A stretch of DNA of 64,000 bases from Monomorium pharaonis (taxonomy: Eukaryota > Arthropoda > Insecta > Hymenoptera > Formicidae): NCBI RefSeq assembly GCF_013373865.1, contig NC_050471.1:15608047-15672046 (forward strand), in the 5' to 3' direction. Under the pieces are notes generated by a model. The model did no database searches and was not told where the DNA came from. It saw nothing but the letters and a program-made list of their open reading frames with translations. Each line of letters starts with the position of its first letter. Position 1 is the first letter of the stretch. Of this stretch, positions 50,255 to 62,429 are shown piece by piece. Position numbers and translations under genes: made by a program.

Positions 50255-52498
50255 CAAGGGAACCTCGCGAACTCGAAAATTCTGATTTTAATGAAACTTG
50301 GCATAAATGTAGAGGAGGTAAATACATGAATTTAGAAATTTATCGTAGCTGCCCATAAACGGTTTAAAGGGGTGAAACCACCCTTCAAAGTTGAGACATT
50401 TTTTGTTTTCTTAATATATCTCGTAAACTAAACAAAATATTTAAAAATATTTTATACAAAAGTTTTACAATAAAAGTACTTCTATCTAACTACAGTAATT
50501 AAATTTAAAAAAAAAATTTTTTTTAACAATTGTTTTTAAATTTTTGAAAAAAAAATTTTTTTTTCAAAATTTTATTAATGTAGTTAGATAGAGATATTGT
50601 TACCATAAAACTTTGGTGTAAAACATTTTTTGATATTTCTAATACTTTTCGAGATATATCGGAAAAAGCAAAAATCTGCTCTACAGTATGCACTGAAAAA
50701 AGCATGAGAGAATGCGATAGCACCGCGACGGAGAGCGTTAAAAAATATTTTAAAGAAATTTTTTATTAAGGTTTATTTATGATATTGAATATAATATAAG
50801 ATACTAAAAATATAATAAAATAAAGTAATATAAAATAATAATATTTTGTATAATATAATATGTAATAATATAATATAATAATGTCTCACGTGAATGCATG
50901 CTGATGTGAGTGAGAGAGAAAAAGTAAATAATATTAATATAATATAGTAATATAATAATATAATATAATATAAAATATTTATATCCAGACTTCTTTGTCC
51001 GGATCCATTAAAGAAGATTTCTGGGACATTCCTAAAAGCCTATTAAAGAAGCTTAAAAAACTTCGATTCCTACTCCTACCAAATTGTCAAGTGAAAAAAA
51101 GAAACGATCTTCGATCTAGATCAAAATTAATGTAATCTATGATCTAGATCAAATGTATGAAAAATGATCTGTGATCTGATCTAGATTTAATATTTTGATA
51201 AAGATCTTAATCTGATCTAGATTATTTATTTAATGATCTATTACAACACTGGAAATAAGTAATGCGATATTTTTTATTACGCATTACTTTTGAAATAAGT
51301 AATGCGATTTTTTTCATTACGCATTACTTTTGTAATAAGTAATGCAATTTTTTTTATTACGCATTACTTTTGAAATAATTAATGCGAGTTTTTTCATTAC
51401 GCATTATTGTTTTAATAATTAATGAATAAAGAAATAATTACTTATTAAAAAATTAATAAGTAATGCATTATTTTTTAATTTGCATTTTCAATACCCTGAT
51501 TCAAAGTATATTGTTGTTCAATGTATAATGCCACACTAAAATATTTTAATTTTGTATCTAGACATGGATATATCTCTATAACATCCACATACATGGATTT
51601 ATCAATATAAGAAAAAGATTTTGGACGCGATACTTTTGCAAGATCGACAAAGAGCAAAATAATGCCTTAATTGACAAATCATATAGCCGATTTGGATTGG
51701 CAGATGTCGTCGATCTGCGTCAACTCTCTGGCATGTCACCGCTAATGGATCCGGACCAAGAAGTCTGGATCTAAATATTTTATATTATATTATATTATTA
51801 TATTACTATATTATATTAATATTATTTACTCTTTCTCTCTCACTCACATCAGCATGCATTCACGTGCGACATTATTATATTATATTATTACATATTATTA
51901 TATTATACAAAATATTATTTTATATTACTTTATTTTATTATATTTTTAGTATCTTATATTATATTCAATATCATAAATAAACGTTAATAAAAAATTTCTT
52001 TAAAATATTTTTTAACGCTCTCCGTCGCGGTGCTATCGCATTCTCTCATGCTTTTTTCAGTGCATACTGTAGAGCAGATTTTTGCTTTTTCCGATATATC
52101 TCGAAAAGTATTAGAAATATCAAAAAATGTTTTACACCAAAGTTTTATGGTAACAATATCTCTATCTAACTACATTAATAAAATTTTGAAAAAAAAATTT
52201 TTTTTTCAAAAATTTAAAAACAATTGTTAAAAAAAATTTTTTTTTTAAATTTAATTACTGTAGTTAGATAGAAGTACTTTTATTGTAAAACTTTTGTATA
52301 AAATATTTTTAAATATTTTGTTTAGTTTACGAGATATATTAAGAAAACGAAAAATGTCTCAACTTTGAAGGGTGGTTTCACCCCTTTAAACCGTTTATCG
52401 GCAGCTACGATAAATTTCTAAATTCATGTATTTACCCCCTCTACATTTATGCCAAGTTTCATTAAAATCAGAATTTTCGAGTTCGCGAGGTTCCCTTG
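50255..52498. mobile_element. 2.24-kb foldback element with about 740-bp inverted arms, TTA target
   Basis: Ends CAAGGGAACCTCGCGAACTC and its inverse, flanked by TTA at 50252-50254 and 52499-52501. The arms (to about 51000 and from about 51750) are nearly identical, including the same 66-codon chance frame on both strands. The middle has repeated GATCTAGATC words (51110-51240), a palindromic tandem array (51245-51480) and unique sequence without a recognisable protein. A 3-bp TTA duplication fits PIF/Harbinger elements. GGGGTGAAACCACCCTT in the arm resembles GGGGTAACACCACCCTT at about 22112. Confidence 0.85.
51245..51480. repeat. Tandem array of about 60-bp palindromic units
   Basis: About four units of AAGTAATGCGATTTTTTT followed by ATTACGCATTACTTTTG. 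Each unit is itself an inverted repeat around the T-run. Confidence 0.8.
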
Positions 52499-52501
52499 TT
52501 A

Positions 52502-53091
52502 GTGTTTTTATTTAATATTTTCAATCTGATATAAATGTAAATATTGTGCTTGAAAAACATTTAATAAAAATAATGCATTGCAAGCGCGCGTGCGCACATG
52601 TGTGTAATATACAACTTATGTATCATGTGTATATTATGTACAATGCATGTAAAGGACGCCTGAAGTTTTCTGCTCTAATGCAAAAGTGATATTCTCTATC
52701 TGTTCTCAGATTTTATATTTAAAAAATTTTAAAGAATTCCGAAAATATAACGAAACAGTTTAATTATATATTTGTTTATAAAAACCACATACATTTAAAA
52801 AATTAATTAAATTGTATATTTTATAAATAAAGTTTTATAAAATGCAAATAAAAAATACATAAATTTATAAACTTATAATCCTTAAACTTTACAAATGGAA
52901 TTTTATAATACAATAAATTAAAATTTTTTTCAATCCAATTATTGAATAAGAAATGAAAATTATATTTTTTAGCTATTTCTTTTTCAATCGGTAACATTAC
53001 AAATATTTAGGTTGTCTTTTGCTCTATTACAGATCGTAAATATGATTTTATCAATTTTAATTTACTGAAATTTTTTTTAGATTTTACAGTT
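52502..53091. other. AT-rich DNA, no gene recognised
   Basis: Contains GCGCGCGTGCGCACATGTGT at about 52584. Otherwise low-complexity AT. Confidence 0.5.
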
Positions 53092-54377
53092 CCCACACAG
53101 CACACTTTATCCTGAAAATATCCTAAATTATCCCAGACAGACGAAGGTAATCTTACGGATATCTCAATGAGTAGCTCCCGGGATATCCTACGAAAATATC
53201 TTAAAATATCGTAAAATATCTTAAGATATCATATGATATCCCATTAATATATTTTGATATCTCCCAAAAATATCTTAAAATATTATAAGATATTGTAAGA
53301 TATATTCTATAATATCTTACGATATCCTATTACATCTAGATAATATCCCATCATATCTTTTATTTCTACAATTAATAGAGCGTAAATCAAGTGTAAAGGA
53401 AAAGTGAATTATAATGTAATAAAAGAGTGACAAAAGCGTTAATTAAATCTCTAAGAAACGTAAATTAAAACAGAACATAAAGAAAGTACACTTATCGAAA
53501 CAATATGGTATATATTAATTATACAAAACAATAATACTAAAAAATAATAAAAAATGACATTAAAAAAATTTTTTTGATTTTATACAAACAGAGCAAAAAC
53601 AAACTTTTTAATAAGTTATTCCACATGCTATTTTGCACGCATATGTAAAAATGAATAAAAAACTAAAACTTCATATTTATTCAAAAATATAAGTTAACTA
53701 TACATATTTCATCCTTCTGATAACATCTATTGTAATGATCTATAACAAATATGTATGCATAGACAAGAAGTGTTCATGATGGATTATCACGTGGCGTTAG
53801 GATGCGTACGGTCTTCGAAGTCAAGCAACGTCGGCAATGGTTGACACTTGGATGGGTGACCGTTTTTTCAGATATAGAGATTAAACATGCTTTAACGGGT
53901 ACGACTGTGGCTTGGCTGAAACATGTTGTTACAGTCTTCTTCCTCTTACAAGATTACCGTAAAAATAATTAGAATTTTTTATATTTTGTTCAAGTTTTTT
54001 TCAATTCTTAGAAACTCCTAAAAATACTTAGAAATATTCAAAAATTTTCTACATTAATCAAAATTTTTCATTTTTAAAGTTTTTCCGAGAAACGTTTCAA
54101 TTCTTATAAAAAATCGGAATATTTATGAGAAATCCTAAAAAAAATTTTAAAAATTCTGACAAATTTTTTCACTAGAGTATATTACGATATCTCAGGAAAT
54201 CCCTTGAACATCCTCTGGATATCGTTTGAGACATCTACAGGATGTCAAATCGGTGGACATTTGTGCATCTCTTGGATATCCTTTGGATATCGCAGACGGT
54301 CCATGGATATCCAACGATATTGCGATATCCCAAAATGACATCCCAGGCACATCCGTAAGATAAAGTGTGCTGTGTGG
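53092..54377. mobile_element. 5S-bearing TIR element (copy 1)
   Basis: Begins CCCACACAGCACACTTTATC and ends with its inverse (GATAAAGTGTGCTGTGTGG). Both ends are filled with irregular GATATC/GGATATCC words (53140-53350 and 54180-54360). The middle has a 5S rRNA-like segment at 53787-53862. There is no protein. It is about 90% similar by eye to 56783-58044. The target duplication is unclear (flanks TT and AT). Confidence 0.85.
53787..53862 (+). ncRNA. 5S rRNA-derived segment, internal promoter region
   Basis: TCTTCGAAGTCAAGCAACGT followed by CGGCAATGGTTGACACTTGG and ATGGGTGACCG matches the 3' two-thirds of eukaryotic 5S rRNA (GAAGTTAAGCAGCGTCGG, then GTTAGTACTTGGATGGGTGA). This is the region of box A, intermediate element and box C, bound by TFIIIA. 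After ACCG the sequence leaves 5S with TTTTTTCAGATATAG. The match is too short for a functional 5S RNA. It looks like a captured RNA polymerase III promoter, as in 5S-derived SINEs. Confidence 0.85.
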
Positions 54378-56780
54378 ATTATAAGTAAGGTAAAATGCAG
54401 TAGAACAGTAAAATACGGTGGAATAGCGCGCTTTCTCCTTGAAGATTTTAAGAACAGTAAAAAGTAAAAAGTGTAAAAAGTAAAAAATTTTGAGACATAT
54501 CTCTTTTAATTTTTATCAATGTGATATTTCTTTATATAACTCTCTTTATGTTCACTAAAAGTTTACTTCGGATACTGTATTGAGAGAAATAATCACTGAA
54601 ATCTGCAAAATATATTTTTAAATAAATAGCTAGAAACTTTTAATCAATGAGAATTGTTGTTTCTTTTCTTATTTTAATATTACCATCTCATCAACTTTTC
54701 AACACATATCAGACTCCTCGCTGATCCTCGCTGCTTTAAATCATGTATAAACCCAAATAATTTATTCAACTTTTGAGTAAAAAAATTTTTAATTATACTA
54801 TATATTTCTCACACATTAGGTCGATACTTATGAAACCATGAAGATTTTTTTACGTTTATTAAAAAGCTCTAACAGCCAATATTCGACATAATTTTCAATT
54901 TGGAGATTTATTATCACTTTTTTTTTTTTTTTGCACATCAAGTTGATGCAATTTGCACAATATTCATCAATTTGTAACATTTTATATTCAATAACAATCA
55001 ACTGAAGATGATTGCTTAACGGTCGAAACATTTGGCGCTTTTTATAAGTTTATATGTTATTATTAGATTATAATATTACCATAACTGGCGACTTGTTAAC
55101 CCTTATTTTATTCTTATATTAATTTTAAATATTTTTTAAAAAATAACTAATTTCTGAGCAAATATCTGTTGAAATGTTTGAATATATCATATAAAAATCT
55201 TTTACGCTATTTTGTAACCCTATTAGTTTTATTATCATTATTATTTAGTAAAAAATTAAATTTTTTTATTTTTTGCCTTAAGTAAAGTTTTTAAAACATT
55301 TAAAGAGATGCTAAAAACGTTTGTTTTATAACAAAAAAACAATTTTTGTAACGCAAAATGTTTTTATTTCTTTTAGATTATCATAATTTTTTTACACACA
55401 CACACACACACACACAAATTGAAACTTTTTTTACAATTAAATCATACTACCAATCTAAATTATGGAGTTTATATTGAAAACGGAAAAAAATTGTTCCAGG
55501 TATTTTTAGGAACGTGATGTCTGGAGCTGTCACATTGTAACAATATTTGATTGATACAAAAATCTGCAACTTGTACTCACAAAATTCAAATTTTTAAACT
55601 AATAGATAACAAAAACAATGTGGAATTCTTAAGGAAATCCTAAAGTCATTTGTTTTATCGACATTTTTAAAGAAACCACCCAGCTAGCAAAATGTCGCAA
55701 ACTTTGCACAAAGTTTGTGGCAAACTCGAGAAAACCTTTGCAGCAAAATTGCGACAAGGTATGTCCACAAAAAGCTTAGTTTTTGTTGGTAAGGCTTGTC
55801 GTAAATAATATGTCACATATTTTATGCAAATAATAGGATAAAACTTGCTAGTAAAGCATAACAGCAAATTTGTAGCAATTTTTTTAGAAGTAAAAACATG
55901 TTTGGTCTTAAAAAATTTGTATACTTTAACGCTCCACGGGGTGCAATGAACATTTTTTGTAATCTTTACACATGCACGCCACACACGCACAATGCACAAA
56001 ATCCGATCAGCAATCTCTTCGCAGTGCGCATTGAGAAATACTAATACTGGTGGTAACAGGCATAAACAAACTAAAATGCATAGGTAACTTTAATACGTCA
56101 TAACTCCGCCAAAAAATTGCACAAACTTTATTTTTTTTTAATTTGTAAGAAAAAATTCATAATTTACGATAATTCTTATAAAGTTTACGAGAAAAATTTG
56201 TTGCACCCTCTGTAGCGCATCAAAGTGTGCAAATTTTTTAAGACCAAACATGTGCTTACTTTTAAAGAGATGTCGATAAGGGAAAAGAAGAGGATCAAAA
56301 TTTGACAAATGCTCTTTAAAGTAGAAATTTTAAGTTTTAAAATGAAAAAAAAGTCATTCCAATATGATAAATTTTTACGACGTTACAATTATTTGAAGTT
56401 AAATGAAATTTTGGTATAAATTTTTGTTGCGTTAATATTGTTGCTTAGCATATTATATATTTTGTGTATTATTTTAAATTAATCTTTATGAAAAAATACC
56501 ATTGGACTATTTGCCAAAAAATTACTGAAAACTATTGGAACTAATAGTGTGTCCAATAGTATTATTATTAGTTCCAATAGTTTTCAATAGTTTTTGGCGA
56601 CTAGTTCAATAATCCAATAGTATTTTTTCGTAAGAAAAATATTTAATTAAATTATAAATTATATTCTATTTTAATGTTACCTGATAATTTTCCTTTTTTT
56701 CTTTTCTCTCTACTATTTTCTTTTCTTAATGCGTATATGTCAAATATATAAAATAAACGAACTATCAAAAGTTTGATTAT
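54378..56780. other. AT-rich DNA, no gene recognised
   Basis: Contains (AC)n at 55395-55416 and inverted words CCAATAGT..ACTATTGGA at 56500-56620. Open frames here are short and lack motifs. The stretch 56668-56780 is the first of a set of diverged direct repeats (GTTAC(C/T)TGATAATTTTCCTT) seen again at 58058 and 58258. Confidence 0.5.
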
Positions 56781-56782
56781 TA

Positions 56783-58044
56783 CCCACACAGCACACTTTA
56801 TCCTGAGGATATCCCAAATTATCCCAGACAGACGAAGGCGATCCCACGGATATCTCAATGAGTAGCTCCCGGGATATCCTACAAAAATATCTTAAAATAT
56901 CTTAAGATATCATATGATGTCCCATTAATATATTTCGATATCCTCAAAAAATATCTTAAAATATTATAAGATATTGTAAGATATTCTATTATATCTTACG
57001 ATATCCTATTACATCCAGATAATATCCCATCATATCTTTTATCTCTACATCTAACAGAGCGTAAATCAAGTGTAAAGGAAAAGTGAATTATAATGTAATA
57101 AAAGAGTGACAAAAGCGTTAATTAAATCTCTAAGAAACGTGAATTAAAACAGAACATAAAGAAAGTACGCTTATCGAAACAATGTGGTATATATTAATAA
57201 TACTAAAAAAATTATAAAAAATGACATTAAAAATTTTTTTGATTTTATACAAACAGAGCAAAAACAAACTTTTTAATAAGTTATTCCACATGCTATTTGC
57301 ACGCATATGAACATAAAATGAATAAAAAACTAAAACTTCATATTTATTCATAAAAATATAAGTTAACTATACATATTTCATCCTTCTGATAACATATATT
57401 GTAATGATCTATAACAAATATGTATGCATAGACAAGAAGTGTTCATGGATTATCACGTGGCGTTAGGATGTGTATGGTCTTCGAAGTCAAGCAACGTCGG
57501 CGATGGTTGATACTTAGATGGGTGACCGTTTTTTCAGATATAGAGATTAAACATGCTTTAACGGGTACGACTGTGGCTTGGCTAAAACATGTTGTTATAG
57601 TCTTCTTCCTCTTACAAGATTACCGTAAAAATAATTAGAATTTTTTATTTTTTGTTCAAGTTTTTTTCAATTTTTAGAAACTCTCAAAAATACTTAGAAA
57701 TATTTAAAAATTTTCTAAATTAATCAAAATTCTTCATTTTTAAAGTTTTTTCGAGAAACGTTTCAATTCTTATAAAAAATCGGAATATTTATGAGAAATC
57801 CTAAAAAAAATTTTTTTAATTCTAACAAATTTTTTCACTAGAGTATATTACGATATCTCAGGAAATCCCTTAGACATCCTCTGGATATCGTTTGAGATAT
57901 CTACAGGATGTCAAATCAGTGGACATTTGTGCATCCCTTGGATATCCCTTGGATATCGCAGACGGTCCACGGATATCCAACGATATTGCGATATCCCAAA
58001 ATGACATCTCAGGGACATCCCTAGGATAAAGTGTGCTGTGTGGG
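56783..58044. mobile_element. 5S-bearing TIR element (copy 2)
   Basis: CCCACACAGCACACTTTATC to its inverse, flanked by TA (56781-56782 and 58045-58046). The layout equals copy 1, with GATATC-rich ends and a 5S-like segment at 57452-57528. A short minus-strand frame at 57870-58067 is only translated end sequence. TA flanks suggest a mariner-like donor, but the duplication is not confirmed in copy 1. Confidence 0.85.
57452..57528 (+). ncRNA. 5S rRNA-derived segment (copy 2)
   Basis: TCTTCGAAGTCAAGCAACGT, then CGGCGATGGTTGATACTTAG and ATGGGTGACCG. It differs from copy 1 at only a few bases, and both depart from 5S at the same place, so capture preceded spread of the element. Confidence 0.85.
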
Positions 58045-58057
58045 TAATTATACACAG

Positions 58058-58360
58058 CAACAGACATGTTACTTGATAATTTTCCTTCTTATTTCTATTC
58101 TCTCTCTCTCTCTCTCTTTTTCTCTCCCTCCATTCTCTCTCTCTAATCTCTTTCCTTCTCTTTTTTAAATACATGTCTGTCAAATACGTATTAAATAAGT
58201 AAAGTATGCAAAGTATCTATACGTCAAATAAGTAAAGTATGCGAACTGTCAAAAGTTTTACTTGATAATTATTTTTCTTCACTCTATCTCCTTTTTTAAA
58301 AAAAGTGTTTTTTTCTTTCTCTGTCTTTATATCTCTCTCTCTCTGCCTCTCTTTCACATT
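58058..58360. repeat. CT-rich and direct-repeat region
   Basis: (CT)n tracts at 58098-58140 and 58330-58350, plus diverged copies of TTACTTGATAATT(T/A)T(C/T)CTTC and CGAACT(A/G)TCAAAAGTTT shared with 56668-56780. The whole looks like about 200-bp units in tandem, one of which received the 5S-bearing element. Confidence 0.6.
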
Positions 58361-58642
58361 TGACTATTTTGCAACTCTTTAGATTTAAAATTAATAATAT
58401 TAATTAATATTAAATTTCTTTAATATTAAAAAATTCTTAATTAAAATTAATATTAAATAAGACAAAAATAAAACAAAAAGCCGAAAGCATTACTTAAACA
58501 TAAAGAAAGAGGAGAGGAAGAGAGATGAAATACATTTATATGTTTATATATGTATATACGCATACATGCTTAACGTACATATGTATAACGTACATATGTA
58601 TATTATAGTACAATTAATAATTTAATTAAAAATTGAATTTAA

Positions 58643-58829
58643 CCCTTTAAGGACCAAATGCGGACACTTTTTTCATGAAATTTTCGATGCAATTTTTATC
58701 GCCATAATTTCTTATGTTAAAGCAGAAAAAAATTATACGATTGTTTCATACAATTTTTTTCTGCTATAATAAGAAATTATAGCGATGAAAATTGTATAGA
58801 AAAAGTGCCCGCATTTGGTCCTTAAAGGA
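58643..58829. mobile_element. 187-bp palindromic MITE, TTAA target
   Basis: CCCTTTAAGGACCAAATGCG and its near-inverse CGCATTTGGTCCTTAAAGGA pair, with GCAGAAAAAAATT/AATTTTTTTCTGC closing the stem. TTAA is at 58639-58642 and 58830-58833. Outside, AATTTAATTAAAAATT words are also inverted, so the outer end may lie further out. Confidence 0.7.
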
Positions 58830-58902
58830 TTAAATTAAATTTTTAATTAAATTATTAATTATATAATACTATAATGTTATTTCCTATTTTATTATTACTT
58901 AA

Positions 58903-59450
58903 GAGGATGCTAAACTGCCCATCAAACTTGATTGAGGTCGATAATGCAGTCATTATTTATCCTTGTTCATGAAAAAATTTGCTTTAAAATGCAAGTTATA
59001 TAGCTTATACTTACAAATAAATGGTATCTCGCAGTTTGGAATAGAAGGAATAAGACTATATTTGTCAAATTACGTTTACAAGCCGTAAAAAAACATATTT
59101 ATGTGATCAAAAATTTTATTCATTTACGCGCTTCTATTTTTAAAATATCTTTTTTGTACGGCTTGTAATCGTAATTTGACGATTATAATCTTATTCCTCA
59201 ATCTATTCCGAACCCGGGAACACCATTCATTTGTACGTATAAGCTACATAACTTGTATTTTGAAGCAAATATTTTTATGAACAAATAAACTTTAAAAATT
59301 TTTTTGCATTTTTGGTCTTTATCTAATTGTCCCCGGGTTCATTTGTGTATGTACTTTAAAAGTGTAAAAGGATTATCAATTCTGTAAATTCAATTCGAAA
59401 TTAAGTGATAAATACAGAATGTCGGTAAAACACACGGCTTTAGCATCCTC
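58903..59450. mobile_element. 548-bp TTAA-flanked MITE (copy 2)
   Basis: GAGGATGCTAAACTGCC and, inverted, GAGGATGCTAAAGCCG, with TTAA at 58899-58902 and 59451-59454. Related to 44879-45433 by the AAACTTGATTGAGGTCGATA block. It has an inner inverted pair around GTAATTTGAC(G/A) and TACGGCTTGTA (59065-59180). Confidence 0.82.
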
Positions 59451-59454
59451 TTAA

Positions 59455-60479
59455 TGTTTTTGCTAATTTCTTATCTCTTACACTCTCTTTTTCTTTCTCT
59501 TACCCTTCCTTCTTTATGCAAAAGTAGTTGTTTTTCTTTTTTATAAAAAAAGAATTATAATTAACTTACTTGATCGCCTCTTTTCACCAAATTTGACAGC
59601 TGTCAAAATTCAATCGCAATGACAGTTACTCTCGACTAAACTGTCAAACCACGACTCGCACACGAAGCAAGTCAAGCAAGACAGCTAATCGTGATCGGAA
59701 TTAAGCGGCAACAATGCAATCGCAATTAGCAGGCAACTTTAGGGTTACATGGCTATTTCATAAGATGATGATCCTTTTTCAGATACGATAGTTCTCTGAA
59801 ATTTCTTATGGTTTATGGCTACTATCATACAGAGTAATTTTTACTATAAAATTTTTTCCAGTATCCAAATGAATACAAACGTTAGATTAGGGTATATGTG
59901 TACCCCATTTTTACTTTATATTTATACTGTTTGGAAATTAATGTTTCAATGCCAACTAGTGTCTTTCTCGATTCTTAAGATTTTAAATTGAATTATGGTC
60001 AGTGCCCCGAGTTGATCCCTTTATCTGCTAAATAAAGAGATGAAATCAAATTCGCATTGGGCAACAAAATTATCCTGGTAAGCCATTCTGGGGTTAATAA
60101 TCATTTTAAAATCATTTTAACGTTTTTGTTTGATTTGGGTGTTTTCAAATTTTACTGCATATAATACATTTTAGAAACATTTCCATCGCTTATATCACAA
60201 GATCTTAGAATTATTTTTGTTACATTTTATACGTAATGCTTTGCAGAATTCTTTCAGAACTATTGCATATAAAATCTTAAAAATTAAAACCTTTCTAAAA
60301 ACTTTCCATAATAACTGATGCTATATGAGTTTATGTGGATATCACGTTGATAAATTTCTGATTACGTAGTCGACGTAAAATATGTAAATACAACACATGG
60401 AAACCACATACCTGTTCTCATCAATTGTTATTTTTCTTGCTATGATTGATGTTTATTAATAAAATCGGTATAAACAATA
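59455..60479. other. No gene; possible degenerate 5S-like stretch
   Basis: At 59685-59800, GATCGGAATTAAGCGGCAAC, then ACTTTAGGGTTACATGG and CCTTTTTCAGATACGATAG, resemble the 5S segment and its TTTTTTCAGATATAG 3' flank in the 53092 element, but weakly. The remainder is AT-rich without features. Confidence 0.35.
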
Positions 60480-60585
60480 CCAACAAAACAGTACATGAAA
60501 TCCACGTTGAATCGACGTAAAATTCATATAGAAATGTGGATTCCACGTGAAAACAACGTGAATTTCACGTACTGTTTTATTGGGG
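60480..60585. mobile_element. About 105-bp hairpin MITE
   Basis: CCAACAAAACAGTACATGAA with ATCCACGTTG, and the inverse CAACGTGAATTTCACGTACT with GTTTTATTGGGG, form the stem around an inner GTCGA/CACGTGAA region. Confidence 0.6.
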
Positions 60586-60882
60586 AACGTAAAATTATTG
60601 GTTAAAATTTGTCTAATAATCAAATATTATATTAAAGTATGCACATTTCTTTGTTGTAACGCATCCATATAGACAGCTATGTTTTTTTAACTTGTTAAAG
60701 AAGTATTAAAGTATTTTTTTGGATTGGAATAATAGCCAGGCCTGCCAGATTTGCAGTTTTGGTACCAGCATATACTAGAAAAGGTTGAGAGTCGACACAG
60801 TCATGTTTTAGTAGAGCACTAAAAAAGTAGGTATTCTCACGTCCGCCATTTTTCTTCAAACTAGCAAGTAACTAGCATAATG

Positions 60883-62329
60883 GTTTGTTCGCGTCGCCAT
60901 GCTCCGATATGCTCCTACGGTAAGGAGCCAAAATCCATAAAAAACTAGGGGAGAATGTTGGCAATGATGGAAAATCTCTAGAATCCATAAATTTATTTCT
61001 GAAGTTGACAACACTGTTGTGCTTTCGGGAGTAGCATGGGATGCGTGTAGTGCAGAACCGTAATTCTGACAGATGGTGCGTGAAAGACCAAAATAACCTC
61101 GCGGAGATGACAGGTCAGCAAGATGCAGGTTAGTGCTAAATATTAAACTTTAATAAGATTATTAATTTAGGATGTTTACAATACGAGTTACTGTAAACTG
61201 TCTTTGCTGTTTAATTCTGACTGCATTTACTATGTAAAGATTATCTTTCTTATAAAATTATGTGATATTTACATGTTTACTTTAATAATTAAATAAATAA
61301 ATAAATAAAACCAGAGTTGTATTTATTAATTAATTTAACACTAAAGTCATTTGTGTTGTAAAGATCCTAAATTAATAATCTCAGATCAGTCTTTCTATAA
61401 TAGTATTGATATTACAATGTAAAATTATATTATTATTACCAAAATACCAAAAATAATATAGAATTATTATTTCTTAAAAGATATAAACGTATAAATCCTT
61501 TTTTGTAAAGATTTAATGATTATATAGATCCATCAAAAATAAAAGATTAATTAGTAATTAATCTTTTACCTTTGATAGGTCTGTATTAATTAGTAATTAA
61601 TCTTTTACTTTTAATGGGTCTGTATGATCATTAAATCTTTACAAAAAAGTATTTATACATTTGTATTCTTTAAGAAATAATAATCATCTCATATTATTCT
61701 TGGTATTTTGGTGATAATAATATTATTTCACATTGTAATATCGACTATTACAGGAAAACTGATCTGAGATTATTAATTTAAGATCTTTACGATACAAGTT
61801 ACTGTAAACTGACTTTGCTGTTTAACTCCGGTTGTATTTATTAATTAAATTATTAAAGTAAACACGCAGTAAAATCACATAATTTTATGAAAAATATAAT
61901 CTTTAGATAATAAATGTAGCCAGAGTTAAACAGCAACGTCAGTTTACAGTAACTCGTATTGTAAACATCCTAAATTAATAATCTTATTAAAGTTTAATAT
62001 TTAGCACTAACCTGCATCTTGCTGACCTGTCATCTCCGCGAGGTTATTTTGGTCTTTCACGCACCATCTGTCGGAATTACGGTTCTGCACTACACGCATC
62101 CCATGCTACTCCCGAAAGCACAACAGTGTTGTCAACTTCAGAAATAAATTTATAGATTCTAGAGATTTTCCATCATTGCCAACATTCTCCGCTAGTTTTT
62201 TATGGATTTTGGCTCCTTACCGCTCCTACTCACTCCAACGCATTCTAATAGGTTGGCATCATCGGAATCAACGTATTGGAGTGCTATGGGGTGAATAGGA
62301 GTATGTTGGGGCATGTGACGCGAACAGAC
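60883..62329. mobile_element. Small MITE (family H, copy 1) carrying a large palindrome
   Basis: Ends GTTTGTTCGCGTC and, inverted, GTCTGTTCGCGTC. Flanked by GCATAATG (60875-60882) and CCATAATG (62330-62337), an 8-bp duplication with one mismatch. Without the palindrome at 60919-62221 it is about 140 bp and itself palindromic (GCTCCTACTCACTCCAACGC against GCATGTTGGGGTGAATAGGA-type words). An unoccupied copy of its target lies at 63783-63860. Confidence 0.85.
60919..62221. mobile_element. 1.3-kb near-perfect palindrome element (foldback), 8-bp target
   Basis: Starts GGTAAGGAGCCAAAATCC and ends with its exact inverse, with a perfect 8-bp target duplication GCTCCTAC (60911-60918 and 62222-62229). 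The outer arms, 60919-61260 and 61870-62221, pair almost without mismatch (GCATGGGATGCGTGTAGTGC and ACCTCGCGGAGATGACAGGT among them). The inner parts also pair with more divergence, closing at a duplicated ATTAGTAATTAATCTTTTAC near 61560-61610. Non-coding. The 8-bp duplication fits hAT-type mobilisation. Confidence 0.9.
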
Positions 62330-62429
62330 CCATAATGTTTTACACAGGCCTGCTCGGTTTAGGAGTGGGGGTATAGGCATACGTAGAAAAGAACAAACGT
62401 AGACGTTGAAAAGGGACGGACGATGTACC

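Noticed and set aside
50523..52230. Identical 66-codon frames on opposite strands as a conserved gene pair
   Set aside because: They are the two copies of the same foldback arm, AT-rich, lysine-rich at the end and without motif.
53787..57528. Functional 5S rRNA genes
   Set aside because: Only the internal promoter portion matches; the 5' third is divergent and the 3' end diverges after ACCG into T-rich DNA, so no complete 5S molecule could form.
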